Translations under genes and position numbers: made by a program | Notes under the pieces: model-generated | Seen by the model: the letters and a program-made list of their open reading frames with translations, nothing else | What the model was told of the DNA's origin: nothing | Databases searched by the model: none | DNA from: Pseudomonadales bacterium | GTDB taxonomy: Bacteria; Pseudomonadota; Gammaproteobacteria; Pseudomonadales; UBA7239 | Assembly: GCA_028280345.1 (NCBI GenBank) | Contig: JANQLY010000021.1 | Location: 1 to 64,000, forward strand | Reading direction: 5' to 3' | Length of the DNA: 64,000 bases | Part shown: positions 1 through 7,893 of the stretch, one piece after another | How the letters are laid out: each line of letters begins with the position of its first letter | How positions within the stretch are numbered: the stretch's first letter is position 1

Positions 1-612
1 GTGTACTGAGACATCGAGTTCCTCGATTTTCTGGCGCAACAGGTTGCCGCCGCCATCATCGACCTGAACCATCATCAGGCGCGGGGCAAACTCCACGACA
101 TGGGTTTTTAAACCGAGATCTTTCAGCGCCTTGGCAGCCTCAAGACCCAGCAGGCCGCCGCCGACTACTGTACCTACCGAGTATTTTTCAGCGGCGGCGG
201 TAATCGCTTCAAGGTCTTCAATCGTGCGGTAGACAAAAACATTGTTGCGGTCGTGACCAGGTACCGGTGGTACAAACGGAAACGAGCCTGTAGCGAGCAC
301 AATTTTGTCATAAGGCAGGGTGATACCGCGCTCGGATGTCACGGTTTGAGCGTCGCGGTCAATCGAGACCACCTTGTCGCCGAGGTGGGCAGTAATGCGG
401 TGGTCGGAGTAGAAACCGTGCGGCACCATATTGAGGTCGATGGCATCGCGGGTTTCAAACCAACTGGTTAAATGAACGCGATCATAGGCAGCCCTTGGCT
501 CTTCGCCAAACACGGTAATGGAAAATTCCTCGGCTTTGCCATTTTCGATCAGACATTCAAGAAACTTGTGACCGACAGGCCCGTTACCAATCACAATTAA
601 TTTACTGCTCAT
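1..612 (-). CDS. nirB: Nitrite reductase [NAD(P)H] large subunit, N-terminal part
   Basis: This is the first 204 codons of the assimilatory nitrite reductase large subunit, which reduces nitrite to ammonium in the cytoplasm; the rest lies beyond the left edge. The translation begins MSSKLIVIGNGPVGHKFLE, an FAD-binding GxGxxG-type Rossmann motif, and continues with EEPRAAYDRVHLTSWF, the YDKIVLATGSFPF segment and the second dinucleotide fold VVGGGLLGLEAAKAL. It follows E. coli NirB almost residue by residue. The ATG at 612 is preceded on the minus strand by a G-rich ribosome site (GGGGTTTCAGGGTT). The sirohaem and Fe-S half is not in the window. A sigma-54 promoter upstream suggests nitrogen control. 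Confidence 0.95.
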   Translation of the reverse strand, partial: MSSKLIVIGNGPVGHKFLECLIENGKAEEFSITVFGEEPRAAYDRVHLTSWFETRDAIDLNMVPHGFYSDHRITAHLGDKVVSIDRDAQTVTSERGITLPYDKIVLATGSFPFVPPVPGHDRNNVFVYRTIEDLEAITAAAEKYSVGTVVGGGLLGLEAAKALKDLGLKTHVVEFAPRLMMVQVDDGGGNLLRQKIEELDVSVH

Positions 613-705
613 AACCCTGAAACCCCTTTTGCATAATGTTGTTGGCCCATAGAAGATTCCAGTGGCTTTCTCTATGAGCAATTTGATTTCACCGGGTTAT
701 TAATT

Positions 706-722
706 AGCAACGACTGTGCCAA
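706..722 (-). promoter_or_regulatory. Sigma-54 (-24/-12) promoter of nirB
   Basis: On the minus strand the sequence reads TTGGCACAGTCGTTGCT. It has GG (720-719) and GC (708-707) separated by exactly 10 nt, the RpoN -24/-12 consensus. The predicted start is near 695, giving a nirB leader of about 83 nt. Nitrite assimilation genes are commonly RpoN/NtrC dependent. Confidence 0.8.
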
Positions 723-814
723 CTAAATAAAGGATTAAAAATCAATGCATTAGCGTATTGGAGAGAAATAGTTAGCGCCAAAATGATTCATCTTGTATTT
801 GAAAGGAAAAAACA

Positions 815-831
815 TGCACACCTGCTGTGCG
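815..831. promoter_or_regulatory. NtrC-like enhancer site
   Basis: TGCAC-N7-GTGCG matches the NtrC operator TGCAC-N7-GTGCA at nine of ten half-site positions. It overlaps a perfect palindrome, CTGTGCGCACAG (825-836). It lies roughly midway between two divergent sigma-54 promoters, about 120 bp upstream of each predicted start, which is a usual enhancer distance. Assignment to NtrC is an inference. Confidence 0.55.
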
Positions 832-914
832 CACAGAATCAGGGCGATGGGTAAAAAACGGTATTTTTTGAACTACATTGGTGCGAATGATGTGTAAATC
901 AGCGCTTTTTCAGG

Positions 915-931
915 TTGGCATAGTGTTTGCT
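915..931 (+). promoter_or_regulatory. Sigma-54 promoter driving an orphan transcript
   Basis: TTGGCATAGTGTTTGCT has GG at 917-918 and GC at 929-930 with a 10-nt gap, a good -24/-12 element. It points away from nirB. No plus-strand gene follows; the next gene (1141-2493) is on the minus strand. An intrinsic terminator ends the putative transcript about 135 nt downstream. Confidence 0.72.
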
Positions 932-941
932 GTATTCCCTT

Positions 942-1077
942 GGAAGAATATACGCGAAAAGATGGTTGTTTAAGGTGAGAACAATCAAATGAGCCCAAGC
1001 TGAAGTATCCCCAAAATACTTCAGCGCATTCGGGGCGGAATGTGTAAGTTAAGAGTAGGCATTCCGCCCCTTTTTTT
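942..1077 (+). ncRNA. Candidate sigma-54-dependent small RNA
   Basis: The predicted transcript is about 136 nt, from roughly 12 nt downstream of the -12 GC to the T-run of a strong terminator. It contains a perfect 10-bp hairpin, GCTGAAGTAT / ATACTTCAGC (999-1025) with loop CCCCAAA, followed by the terminator hairpin. A single-stranded A-rich tract, GAGAACAATCAAATGA (978-993), resembles Hfq-binding sequence. There is no plausible open reading frame beyond a four-codon ATG-AGC-CCA-AGC-TGA. Pseudomonas has an RpoN-dependent leader RNA at nirBD (NalA), but that one is co-directional with nirBD, whereas this one is divergent. No family is assigned. Confidence 0.55.
1032..1077 (+). terminator. Rho-independent terminator
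   Basis: An 11-bp stem, GGGGCGGAATG / CATTCCGCCCC, with a 17-nt loop is followed by seven T. It works only in the plus direction because the minus side lacks a T-run. It therefore ends the divergent transcript and not the minus-strand gene at 1141. Confidence 0.85.
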
Positions 1078-1140
1078 AAATAATGGGATAAAAGTCAGGT
1101 AGCCGTGTGAGAAGCCGGTGTTAATGCCAGGAAAAATGGG

Positions 1141-2493
1141 TCAGGCAATTTTTTCCCGGCCCAGGTTGTTTAATTGTTGCACCTGTTTGTCGAGCAACTG
1201 TTTATAGTTGTCACTGATGTTTTTGACGCGGTAGCAATCCACCTCGGAAACGCCACTGATGAGCTCCAGTTTGATGTGTTCTGAAACGCTGGTAAATTGC
1301 TTGATGTTTTTTGTCGCCACGATTTCGTTGCTATTTGCCTGGCTGCAGAGGAAGCGCACGTCGTCCCAGGTATTTTGCTGCAAACGGTTTTCCAGCAGGT
1401 TGGGCATATCGGTTCTGTCGTTCCCATTTTCATGCCAGTGTACGGCCATGCGAAATTGCAGGCGTGCATCAAGCTCGGATTGCTCGGTTAGCAAACCACA
1501 TAACACTGTGCCGCAGCAGATTGCCTCAAACGGAGGTTCCGAGAGTGTGTCCTGGGAGAAACGAATCACGACCCAGGGGCCACTGGTGGGAACATTAGTG
1601 CCGTGGTACAGCGCCCGGGTTTGATCGAGTTTGTGCTGAAAGCTCTCCACCAATTTCATAAATGCCTTGTGGTGAAGCTGGTTTTGCAACTGCTCAAAGT
1701 TAATGCATTCGATAACGAGTTCGGCATAACTGCCCGGAGCTGTCGCCGGTTGACTGGTTCGGGTTTTGCCCGGTGAGACAGAGGAGGGCTTGTCCTCCAC
1801 CTGGTGAATGTAGTCGCCGAGGTTTTTTAGTGAGGTATTTAATGCCTGCCAGTTGTTCTCGGAACTGTTCTCTGCCTGGCGTACGAGTTCCGGGCTCAGT
1901 GCTTCAAGCTGGTCGCTGAGGCTGCGATAAAAACGATTGGCAATGCGAGCGAGGAAGTAGCTGATCGCAATAGTGAGCAGGGCGACGGCAATAATGCTGA
2001 TAGTGAGACTTAAATACAGACGTTGGTGAATGGCTTGCAAATTGGTGATATTGAGACTGACGATAGCCTTGCCGGCGATACTGTTATCAAATGTAATGGG
2101 CGCGGGGAAATTGCGCACGGCATCGCTATCGATATGTTTGCGTGTGTTTGGTGTTGTACCAGCGAGCGCGAGTGGTCGATCCTCAATATCGTAAATCGCA
2201 GCAGTGATAACCGTATCGAGTTGTGTAAGGTTTTGCAGCTGTGCGCGCAGGCTGACGAGATCGCCACGTACCACATCGTCAACACTGGCCTGGGCGAGCT
2301 GGCGCGCAACCGTATTGCCGTATTCGCTGATGGTTTCCTCGATAAGGTGGTTGAGCATGGTGTGCAATAGCAACCAGATGATGGCAAACCCGCACAGGAA
2401 AATACTCAGATAACCAAAGCTCAGGCGAAACCCGATGGATTGCCAAAGACGCTGGATTCGCTGTTTAAGCTTTGATGTGGATTTCTCAGGCAA
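1141..2493 (-). CDS. Smp/AhpA/YtjB-like membrane protein with extended C-terminus
   Basis: This is an inner-membrane protein of 450 residues. It has a cytoplasmic basic N-terminus, TM1 at about 22-44, a periplasmic domain at about 45-158, TM2 at about 160-183 and a long cytoplasmic tail. Position (divergent from serB) and topology match the Smp/YtjB (AhpA) family, whose role is poorly known. E. coli YtjB is only about 214 residues; here about 200 extra residues follow. From about residue 265 the tail reads YAELVIECINFEQLQNQL, with later features that recall a degenerate class III nucleotide-cyclase fold without obvious catalytic aspartates. The family call rests largely on synteny; the cyclase-like comparison is weak inference. 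Confidence 0.7.
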   Translation of the reverse strand: MPEKSTSKLKQRIQRLWQSIGFRLSFGYLSIFLCGFAIIWLLLHTMLNHLIEETISEYGNTVARQLAQASVDDVVRGDLVSLRAQLQNLTQLDTVITAAIYDIEDRPLALAGTTPNTRKHIDSDAVRNFPAPITFDNSIAGKAIVSLNITNLQAIHQRLYLSLTISIIAVALLTIAISYFLARIANRFYRSLSDQLEALSPELVRQAENSSENNWQALNTSLKNLGDYIHQVEDKPSSVSPGKTRTSQPATAPGSYAELVIECINFEQLQNQLHHKAFMKLVESFQHKLDQTRALYHGTNVPTSGPWVVIRFSQDTLSEPPFEAICCGTVLCGLLTEQSELDARLQFRMAVHWHENGNDRTDMPNLLENRLQQNTWDDVRFLCSQANSNEIVATKNIKQFTSVSEHIKLELISGVSEVDCYRVKNISDNYKQLLDKQVQQLNNLGREKIA

Positions 2494-2624
2494 TGGTTGT
2501 CTGGCCGCGCTGTCCCCTTCCCGGGCATTTTATCCCAAAACGCCAAGCGGCGCTAAATTGTAGTCAAGGCTGTTTTTGTGAAGGATTCAAGTCGGCGAGG
2601 GATGTTATTGGCGGGTGAGGCTTT

Positions 2625-2630
2625 TATAAT
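2625..2630 (+). promoter_or_regulatory. -10 box upstream of serB
   Basis: A consensus TATAAT lies about 35-50 bp before the possible serB starts. No good -35 is visible at 16-18 bp, so this is only a likely sigma-70 element. Confidence 0.4.
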
Positions 2631-2663
2631 GATGACTTGCCGGATCAATAAAATGAAAGCCGT

Positions 2664-3893
2664 GTGACGGGGGCTGCATTGAAACAACTTATTCTTATCA
2701 GTATCAGCGGGATGGACAGTCCTGGTCTGACCTCTTCGATTACCGGTATTCTCACGCAGTTTGATGTCAATATTCTCGATATAGGTCAGGCGGTGATTCA
2801 CGATAACCTGTCACTCGGTATTCTTGCAGAGGTGCCACAGCAAGTTGATATTGAGCAGGCGCTACAAAGTGAGGCGGTGCGATTGAGAATTGCGGTGCGC
2901 TGCCAGGCTATTGAGCGCACTGACTATGGCAAGTGGGTGCAGCAGCAGGGCAAACACCGCCACATTATTACCTTGCTGGCACGCAAGATTACAGCGCGTC
3001 AAATCAGCCGTCTTTCTGAACTGGTCGCAGCGCATGACCTGAACATTGACAATATTACCCGCCTGTCAGGGCGTGTACCTCTTGATGAAGAAAGCCGGCA
3101 AGAACAGGAACAAACCCGGGCCTGTGTCGAGTTTTCCGTACGCGGGGCAGTAGAGGATTTGCCGATATTGCGTCGCGCCTGTATGGAACTGGCTTCGGAA
3201 CTCGACGTGGATATTGCCTGGCAGGAAGATAATCTGTTTCGCCGTAATCGTCGCCTTGTGGCATTTGATATGGATTCGACATTGATTGAAATGGAAGTTA
3301 TCGACGAGCTTGCCAAACGGGCCGGTGTCGGCAGTCAGGTGGCTGCCATTACCGAGCAGGCCATGCGCGGTGAACTGGATTTCAAACAGAGTTTCAGTCA
3401 ACGTGTCGGTTTGCTCAAGGGGCTGCCGGAAGAAACTCTGGAGCAGGTGGCCGCGGAACTCAGATTGACGGAAGGAGCTGAGCGCTTGGTTACCACAGTG
3501 AGAAAACTCGGTTATAAAACCGCGATTCTGTCTGGCGGTTTTACCTATTTTGGTCGCGTGTTGCAGGAGCGGCTTGGTATCGACTACGTTTATGCCAATG
3601 ATATGGTGATTGAAAACGGCGTAGTGACCGGAGAGGTGAGTGGCGAAATTGTCGATGGTGAGCGCAAGGCACAATTATTGACAGACATTGCCGCAAGTGA
3701 ATCGATTAATCTGGAGCAGGTGATTGCCGTGGGTGACGGAGCGAATGATTTGCCGATGCTCAGTATTGCCGGACTTGGCATCGCGTTCCGTGCCAAACCG
3801 ATTGTGAAGGCTTCGGCAAAACAGTCGCTGTCGACATTGGGGCTCGATGGTATTCTTTATCTGATGGGATTGTCGGAGCGTGATACCGGATAG
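2664..3893 (+). CDS. serB: Phosphoserine phosphatase SerB
   Basis: The enzyme hydrolyses O-phosphoserine to serine, the last step of serine biosynthesis. Two ACT-type domains (about 7-90 and 97-185) precede a HAD phosphatase core with the nucleophile motif FDMDSTLIE (Asp202 and Asp204), SGGFTYF, and the Mg-binding GDGANDLPML. This two-ACT form is the one seen in Pseudomonas. The frame opens with GTG at 2664, but a TTG at 2679 (MKQLILISISG) lies just after a GGGGG tract and matches the family N-terminus better; it may be the true start (404 residues). It is divergent from the Smp-like gene, as in E. coli. Confidence 0.95.
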   Translation: MTGAALKQLILISISGMDSPGLTSSITGILTQFDVNILDIGQAVIHDNLSLGILAEVPQQVDIEQALQSEAVRLRIAVRCQAIERTDYGKWVQQQGKHRHIITLLARKITARQISRLSELVAAHDLNIDNITRLSGRVPLDEESRQEQEQTRACVEFSVRGAVEDLPILRRACMELASELDVDIAWQEDNLFRRNRRLVAFDMDSTLIEMEVIDELAKRAGVGSQVAAITEQAMRGELDFKQSFSQRVGLLKGLPEETLEQVAAELRLTEGAERLVTTVRKLGYKTAILSGGFTYFGRVLQERLGIDYVYANDMVIENGVVTGEVSGEIVDGERKAQLLTDIAASESINLEQVIAVGDGANDLPMLSIAGLGIAFRAKPIVKASAKQSLSTLGLDGILYLMGLSERDTG

Positions 3894-4001
3894 AGGTTGC
3901 TCTCGACTCCACGCGTTTCTTTGGTTCCTGTTTTTCGCGTAAGGAAAAGGAGCTCGCCTGGCAGGGCGAAACTCTTGTCTCTTTCTATATGAAAAACCAA
4001 A

Positions 4002-6146
4002 CTACTCTTCGTCGTCGAACTCAAAGTCCATGGCTGGTGCCGGTGCCTGCAAATAATGGCCCTGAATAAAGTGTGCGCCGGCTTGCCATAGCGTTGCCAT
4101 CATGGTGGCATTCTCAACAAACGGAATAATCGTTTGCTTTTCAGCCTGGGTCAGTTGGGTTATCAACTCTTTCAGGGCGGCCGGGTCTTCACCATTGTTT
4201 TGAATATCAACCGAGAACGAGGTATCGACCTTGACCATATCAACTGCAGTAAGGTGTTGCAGGGTTTTGAACGGATCGAGTGCACAGCCAAATTGTTTGA
4301 TGGTGCTCATACAGCCGATTGCCTTCACCGCTTCAGTGAATGACTTGGCATCATTGAGATAGTTGGTGGCGTCGTTTTCGGAAATCTGGAAGATCACGGA
4401 GTCAGCGGGCAGACCTGCAGCCTTGAAAGCAACGCCAAGCCATTCCGGCAAAGAAGCATCCTGCATGGAAGCGCCCGTCAGGTTGATAATCAGGCGTGTG
4501 TTGTGGCCTGAATTGCGATGTTCGGCAAGCATTTTGGTTGCATGCAGGATAATCCAGCGATCCAGCTTGATGGCCAGTTCCTTGTCTGTCTCCACGGCGC
4601 GGAACATGGCTGCCGTTGTAACGCTTTCCTCACCGTCTTCACCACCACTGTCGGCGAGGCCGATATACACCTCATAGTGCTCTTCTTCGGCACCGAGCAG
4701 GCTAATAATTGGCTGGAACAGAATCGTAAACGACTCTTTCTGCATAGCGTGACGTACCACCTCAAGAATATTGGAGTAGTCTGTGTCATCGCCACTGATT
4801 TTCGGTACGTAGACTTTGGCACGATTACCAACACCATCGTTGCCTTCGGCGCGGGCTTCATCAGCCGCCTGGTGAGCGCGGGAGATAATATCGTCCGGGT
4901 TAGTGGCACTTTCCGAGATCGGTGCAATGCCGACACTGATTGTTGCCTGAACGGAGCGGTCGCCTGCCTGACAGATATGGTCTTCGACTTTTTTGCACAG
5001 TTCGGTGGCTTTTTGCATTTGCTGTTCAGAGTCGATGCCTGGTACGAGTAGCAGGAACTCTTCATCACCAAAGCTGGCAAGCGTACAGTTATCGTCAAGA
5101 CCTTCAAGCATGCATGTACCAAGGCTTGCCAGCATCGCATCAGTGTTGGACAGGCCGATATCGGTACGAATCTGGCTAAAGCGGTCGACACTGATAAAGT
5201 ACAGTGAGCGATAGCGGTCGTTCTCGGCGGCATCGCGTACCGCGTTGGATAGTGTGTCGAGCATGTACTGGCGATTGTAGAGGCCGGTCACAGCATCTTT
5301 GTTGCCTGTAGCCGGTGCTGTAGCACCGGCGGCCTGGCCACCGCCAGCGGGGATAGCAGCGGCAGAGCCAACGCCTTGTACGGACAATTGTACACAGGCC
5401 TCTTCGTCATAATTGGCGTGAGCAACAGTAAAGCTCAGATCAAACTCGGAGCCGTCTTCCTTGATGCCTTTCACGGCGAGTTCCTGGGAGCCGGCACTTT
5501 CACTCATTTTGAAATCTTTCATAAACTGGACATAAGTGTCCTGGGAGCTGTCCGCGATCATATCGATCACGGGCATCACGAGTGCATCATCCGGATCCTC
5601 GTAGCCGAACATTTCACCAAACGACTGGTTGGCGTACAGGAACATGCCGTCTTCGACATAGGCAATCGCGTCTCTGGAGCTGTCGAGTAACTGCTGACAG
5701 CGGCGCTCGGATTCATTAAAACGACGGTCGGTAGCGCGGCGTTGGCGGCGTTCGGTGAGGCCCTGTAATTCGCGGTTCATGACCATCAGCAAATGCTGAT
5801 CATCGTCGAGTACCACAACGTCACGGGCACCGGCTTTAAGGCCTTCAATCAGAGCAATATTGCGCTCGGCATCGTCTTCCACATCGGCCTGGATAATAAC
5901 GGGTACATCTTTGTCGAGTTTTTTGATGACGCGAATCGCAGCTTTAGGGTCGACGGTTTCAGAGCCATCGAGGCCAATCATCAGATCCCAGGCCTGGTCA
6001 TTAAGCAGTTTTTCAAGGCCTTCTTCCGAGGGCACATGCTGGGCACGGGTATTACGACCTGCGTTGTGTAACATACTCAGCAGGCGTTCTACTTCGCTCT
6101 GGGAGTCGTTGATGATTAATAATCGGACTGTTTCGTTCTGATTCAT
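4002..6146 (-). CDS. fimX: FimX-like c-di-GMP receptor (REC-PAS-GGDEF-EAL)
   Basis: This is a 714-residue cytoplasmic signalling protein: REC-like domain 1-125, PAS about 140-255, an Ala/Gly-rich linker about 258-280, GGDEF about 280-450 and EAL about 455-700. Both catalytic motifs are altered. The GGDEF site reads GDEEF (360-364), and the EAL triad is EVY (492-494). It is therefore probably a c-di-GMP-binding effector without enzymatic activity, like P. aeruginosa FimX, which acts at the type IV pilus pole. The pilMNOPQ operon in the same window fits that role. The start at 6146 gives MNQNETVRLLIINDSQSE, a receiver-like beta strand. Domain order is certain; equivalence to FimX is strong inference. 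Confidence 0.85.
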   Translation of the reverse strand: MNQNETVRLLIINDSQSEVERLLSMLHNAGRNTRAQHVPSEEGLEKLLNDQAWDLMIGLDGSETVDPKAAIRVIKKLDKDVPVIIQADVEDDAERNIALIEGLKAGARDVVVLDDDQHLLMVMNRELQGLTERRQRRATDRRFNESERRCQQLLDSSRDAIAYVEDGMFLYANQSFGEMFGYEDPDDALVMPVIDMIADSSQDTYVQFMKDFKMSESAGSQELAVKGIKEDGSEFDLSFTVAHANYDEEACVQLSVQGVGSAAAIPAGGGQAAGATAPATGNKDAVTGLYNRQYMLDTLSNAVRDAAENDRYRSLYFISVDRFSQIRTDIGLSNTDAMLASLGTCMLEGLDDNCTLASFGDEEFLLLVPGIDSEQQMQKATELCKKVEDHICQAGDRSVQATISVGIAPISESATNPDDIISRAHQAADEARAEGNDGVGNRAKVYVPKISGDDTDYSNILEVVRHAMQKESFTILFQPIISLLGAEEEHYEVYIGLADSGGEDGEESVTTAAMFRAVETDKELAIKLDRWIILHATKMLAEHRNSGHNTRLIINLTGASMQDASLPEWLGVAFKAAGLPADSVIFQISENDATNYLNDAKSFTEAVKAIGCMSTIKQFGCALDPFKTLQHLTAVDMVKVDTSFSVDIQNNGEDPAALKELITQLTQAEKQTIIPFVENATMMATLWQAGAHFIQGHYLQAPAPAMDFEFDDEE

Positions 6147-6258
6147 ACTACAGTTAATTCACTCATTGTGGCCTTGCACTCGAAGAATCCTTTGGACAAA
6201 AAAATTGCTTTTATTATTCCAAAAGGGCGCTAATTCTACCGAATTAGGGGGGGGACGG

Positions 6259-7269
6259 CTATAGGGTGACCAGCGTTTTAGCGGTTTTTCCTGACTCCTC
6301 CCTGACCAGTCTTGGCAGCAAATAGCCAGGCAGACGGGACTGCAATGCCCGGTACAGTGACAGCGCCGTGCTTTCGGGCAGATCGAAGTGGGCGGCACCA
6401 GCCACCTTGTCGAGCAGGTGCAGGTAGTAGGGCAGAACCCCGTGATCAAACAGTTGCTCACTGAGCGCTGTGAGCGTGTCGACGGAATCATTGATGCCGC
6501 GCAGCAACACACTTTGATTAAGCAGGGTTATACCGGATTGTTGCAAACGCTGTAGGCTATCGGCCACATGGCGGTCGAGTTCCGCAGGATGATTGACGTG
6601 TAATACCATGGTAACCCTGAGTCTGGATTGGCTGAGCCACAGCAGGCATTCACGGTTAATTCTTGCAGGGATTAGCACCGGAAAGCGTGTGTGAATACGC
6701 AAGCGTTTGACGTGGTCAATGGCGGCAATTTGTTCTGTGAGCCAGGCTAGCTGTCGGTCGCTTGCGGTGAGTGGGTCGCCGCCGCTGTAGATCACTTCGG
6801 AAATTGAAGGGTCGCTGCGGATTGTGTGCAGTGCCTGTTGCCACTGTAACCGACTGTTGCGGTTGTCGTCGTAGGGAAAATGGCGACGGAAGCAGTAGCG
6901 GCAGTGCACCGGGCAGGCGCTGCTAACCAGCAGTAGCACGCGCCCCCGGTATTTGTGAATTAACCCGGGATTGAGGTTTTTGTCCCGCTCAAGCAGGGGG
7001 TCGCGCGTATATCCTGGTGCGCTCTGTAGCTCGGCGGCACCGGGTAGAATTTGTAATAGCAGAGGGTCGTCGGGATTGTTGGGTTGGATACGCTCGAGAT
7101 AACTGTGGCTAACTCGCAGCGGGAAGTCACCGCAGGCTTCGCGCACAGCGGCGAGATTGTCGGGGCTAAGATTGAGCCGTGAGAATAACTCGGCGGGATC
7201 GCAGACAAGATTTTTTAACTGCTCCTGCCAACTTTGTGTCTGCCATGTCGAATCGGTTCGGGGTATCAT
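6259..7269 (-). CDS. epmB: EF-P beta-lysylation protein EpmB (lysine 2,3-aminomutase)
   Basis: This radical-SAM enzyme converts (S)-alpha-lysine to (R)-beta-lysine, which EpmA attaches to elongation factor P. The radical-SAM cluster motif is SACPVHCRYCFRR (CxxxCxxC), followed by YSGGDPLTASD, typical of lysine 2,3-aminomutases. Length is 336, as usual. It is divergent from efp with only 37 bp between start codons, so the promoters must overlap coding sequence. Just downstream (6230-6254) there is a perfect CTAATTC-TACC-GAATTAG hairpin next to a run of eight G, which may mark its 3' end but is not a classical terminator. Confidence 0.93.
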   Translation of the reverse strand: MIPRTDSTWQTQSWQEQLKNLVCDPAELFSRLNLSPDNLAAVREACGDFPLRVSHSYLERIQPNNPDDPLLLQILPGAAELQSAPGYTRDPLLERDKNLNPGLIHKYRGRVLLLVSSACPVHCRYCFRRHFPYDDNRNSRLQWQQALHTIRSDPSISEVIYSGGDPLTASDRQLAWLTEQIAAIDHVKRLRIHTRFPVLIPARINRECLLWLSQSRLRVTMVLHVNHPAELDRHVADSLQRLQQSGITLLNQSVLLRGINDSVDTLTALSEQLFDHGVLPYYLHLLDKVAGAAHFDLPESTALSLYRALQSRLPGYLLPRLVREESGKTAKTLVTL

Positions 7270-7306
7270 TACGCTTTTTTGAACATCCAGAAGTGAGTAA
7301 GGTGTA

Positions 7307-7879
7307 ATGGCAAGCTATTCTACCAATGAATTTCGCTCCGGGCTTAAAGTCATGCTTGATGGCGACCCCTGTTCGATTGTTGAAAATGAATTTGTGAAAC
7401 CCGGTAAGGGTCAGGCGTTTAATCGCGTTAAATTGCGCAATTTGAAATCGGGTCGCACTTGGGAGCGCACCTTCAAATCAGGTGAATCGCTTGAAGCAGC
7501 TGATGTGATGGATAAAGACATGGAATACCTCTACAACGATGGGGAATACTGGCATTTTATGGAGCCGGATACCTATGAGCAGCATCAGGCAGACAAAAAT
7601 GCGGTGGCGGATGCGGCTCAGTGGCTCAAGGAGCAGGATGTCGTTGTGGTGACACTCTACAACGGTGCGCCTCTGTCGGTAACGCCGCCGAATCATGTAG
7701 AGCTGGAAATTACCGAAACGGACCCGGGGCTCAAAGGCGATACTGCGCAGGGTGGTACCAAACCTGCTACTCTGAGTACCGGTGCTATTGTGAAAGTGCC
7801 GCTATTTTTATCCGAGGGTGAAGTTGTGCGAGTAGACACCCGCACCGGTGAATACCTGGGGCGCGCAAAAGAGAGTTAG
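7307..7879 (+). CDS. efp: Elongation factor P
   Basis: EF-P binds between the P and E sites of the ribosome and relieves stalling at polyproline stretches. The protein has 190 residues, with the KOW-like N-terminal domain and two OB folds. The modification loop reads VKPGKGQAF; its lysine is the beta-lysylation target, in keeping with the flanking epmB and epmA. The C-terminal signature [24 protein letters not shown] is intact. AAGGTG precedes the ATG. It is followed after about 14 bp by epmA, so the two are probably co-transcribed. Confidence 0.97.
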   Translation: MASYSTNEFRSGLKVMLDGDPCSIVENEFVKPGKGQAFNRVKLRNLKSGRTWERTFKSGESLEAADVMDKDMEYLYNDGEYWHFMEPDTYEQHQADKNAVADAAQWLKEQDVVVVTLYNGAPLSVTPPNHVELEITETDPGLKGDTAQGGTKPATLSTGAIVKVPLFLSEGEVVRVDTRTGEYLGRAKES

Positions 7880-7893
7880 TTGTCAAAACTGTG

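Noticed and set aside
973..1003. Four-codon frame ATG-AGC-CCA-AGC-TGA with AAGGTGAG upstream in the candidate sRNA
   Set aside because: Too short to support as a peptide gene; noted only as a possible leader feature.
3894..4001. Terminator between serB and the FimX-like gene
   Set aside because: A TCGCC...GGCGA stem exists but it is short and lacks a T-run in either direction.
6230..6254. Regulatory switch built on the CTAATTC/GAATTAG hairpin and G8 run
   Set aside because: Perfect but short and AT-rich; the homopolymer lies after the epmB stop and cannot cause phase variation of the protein.
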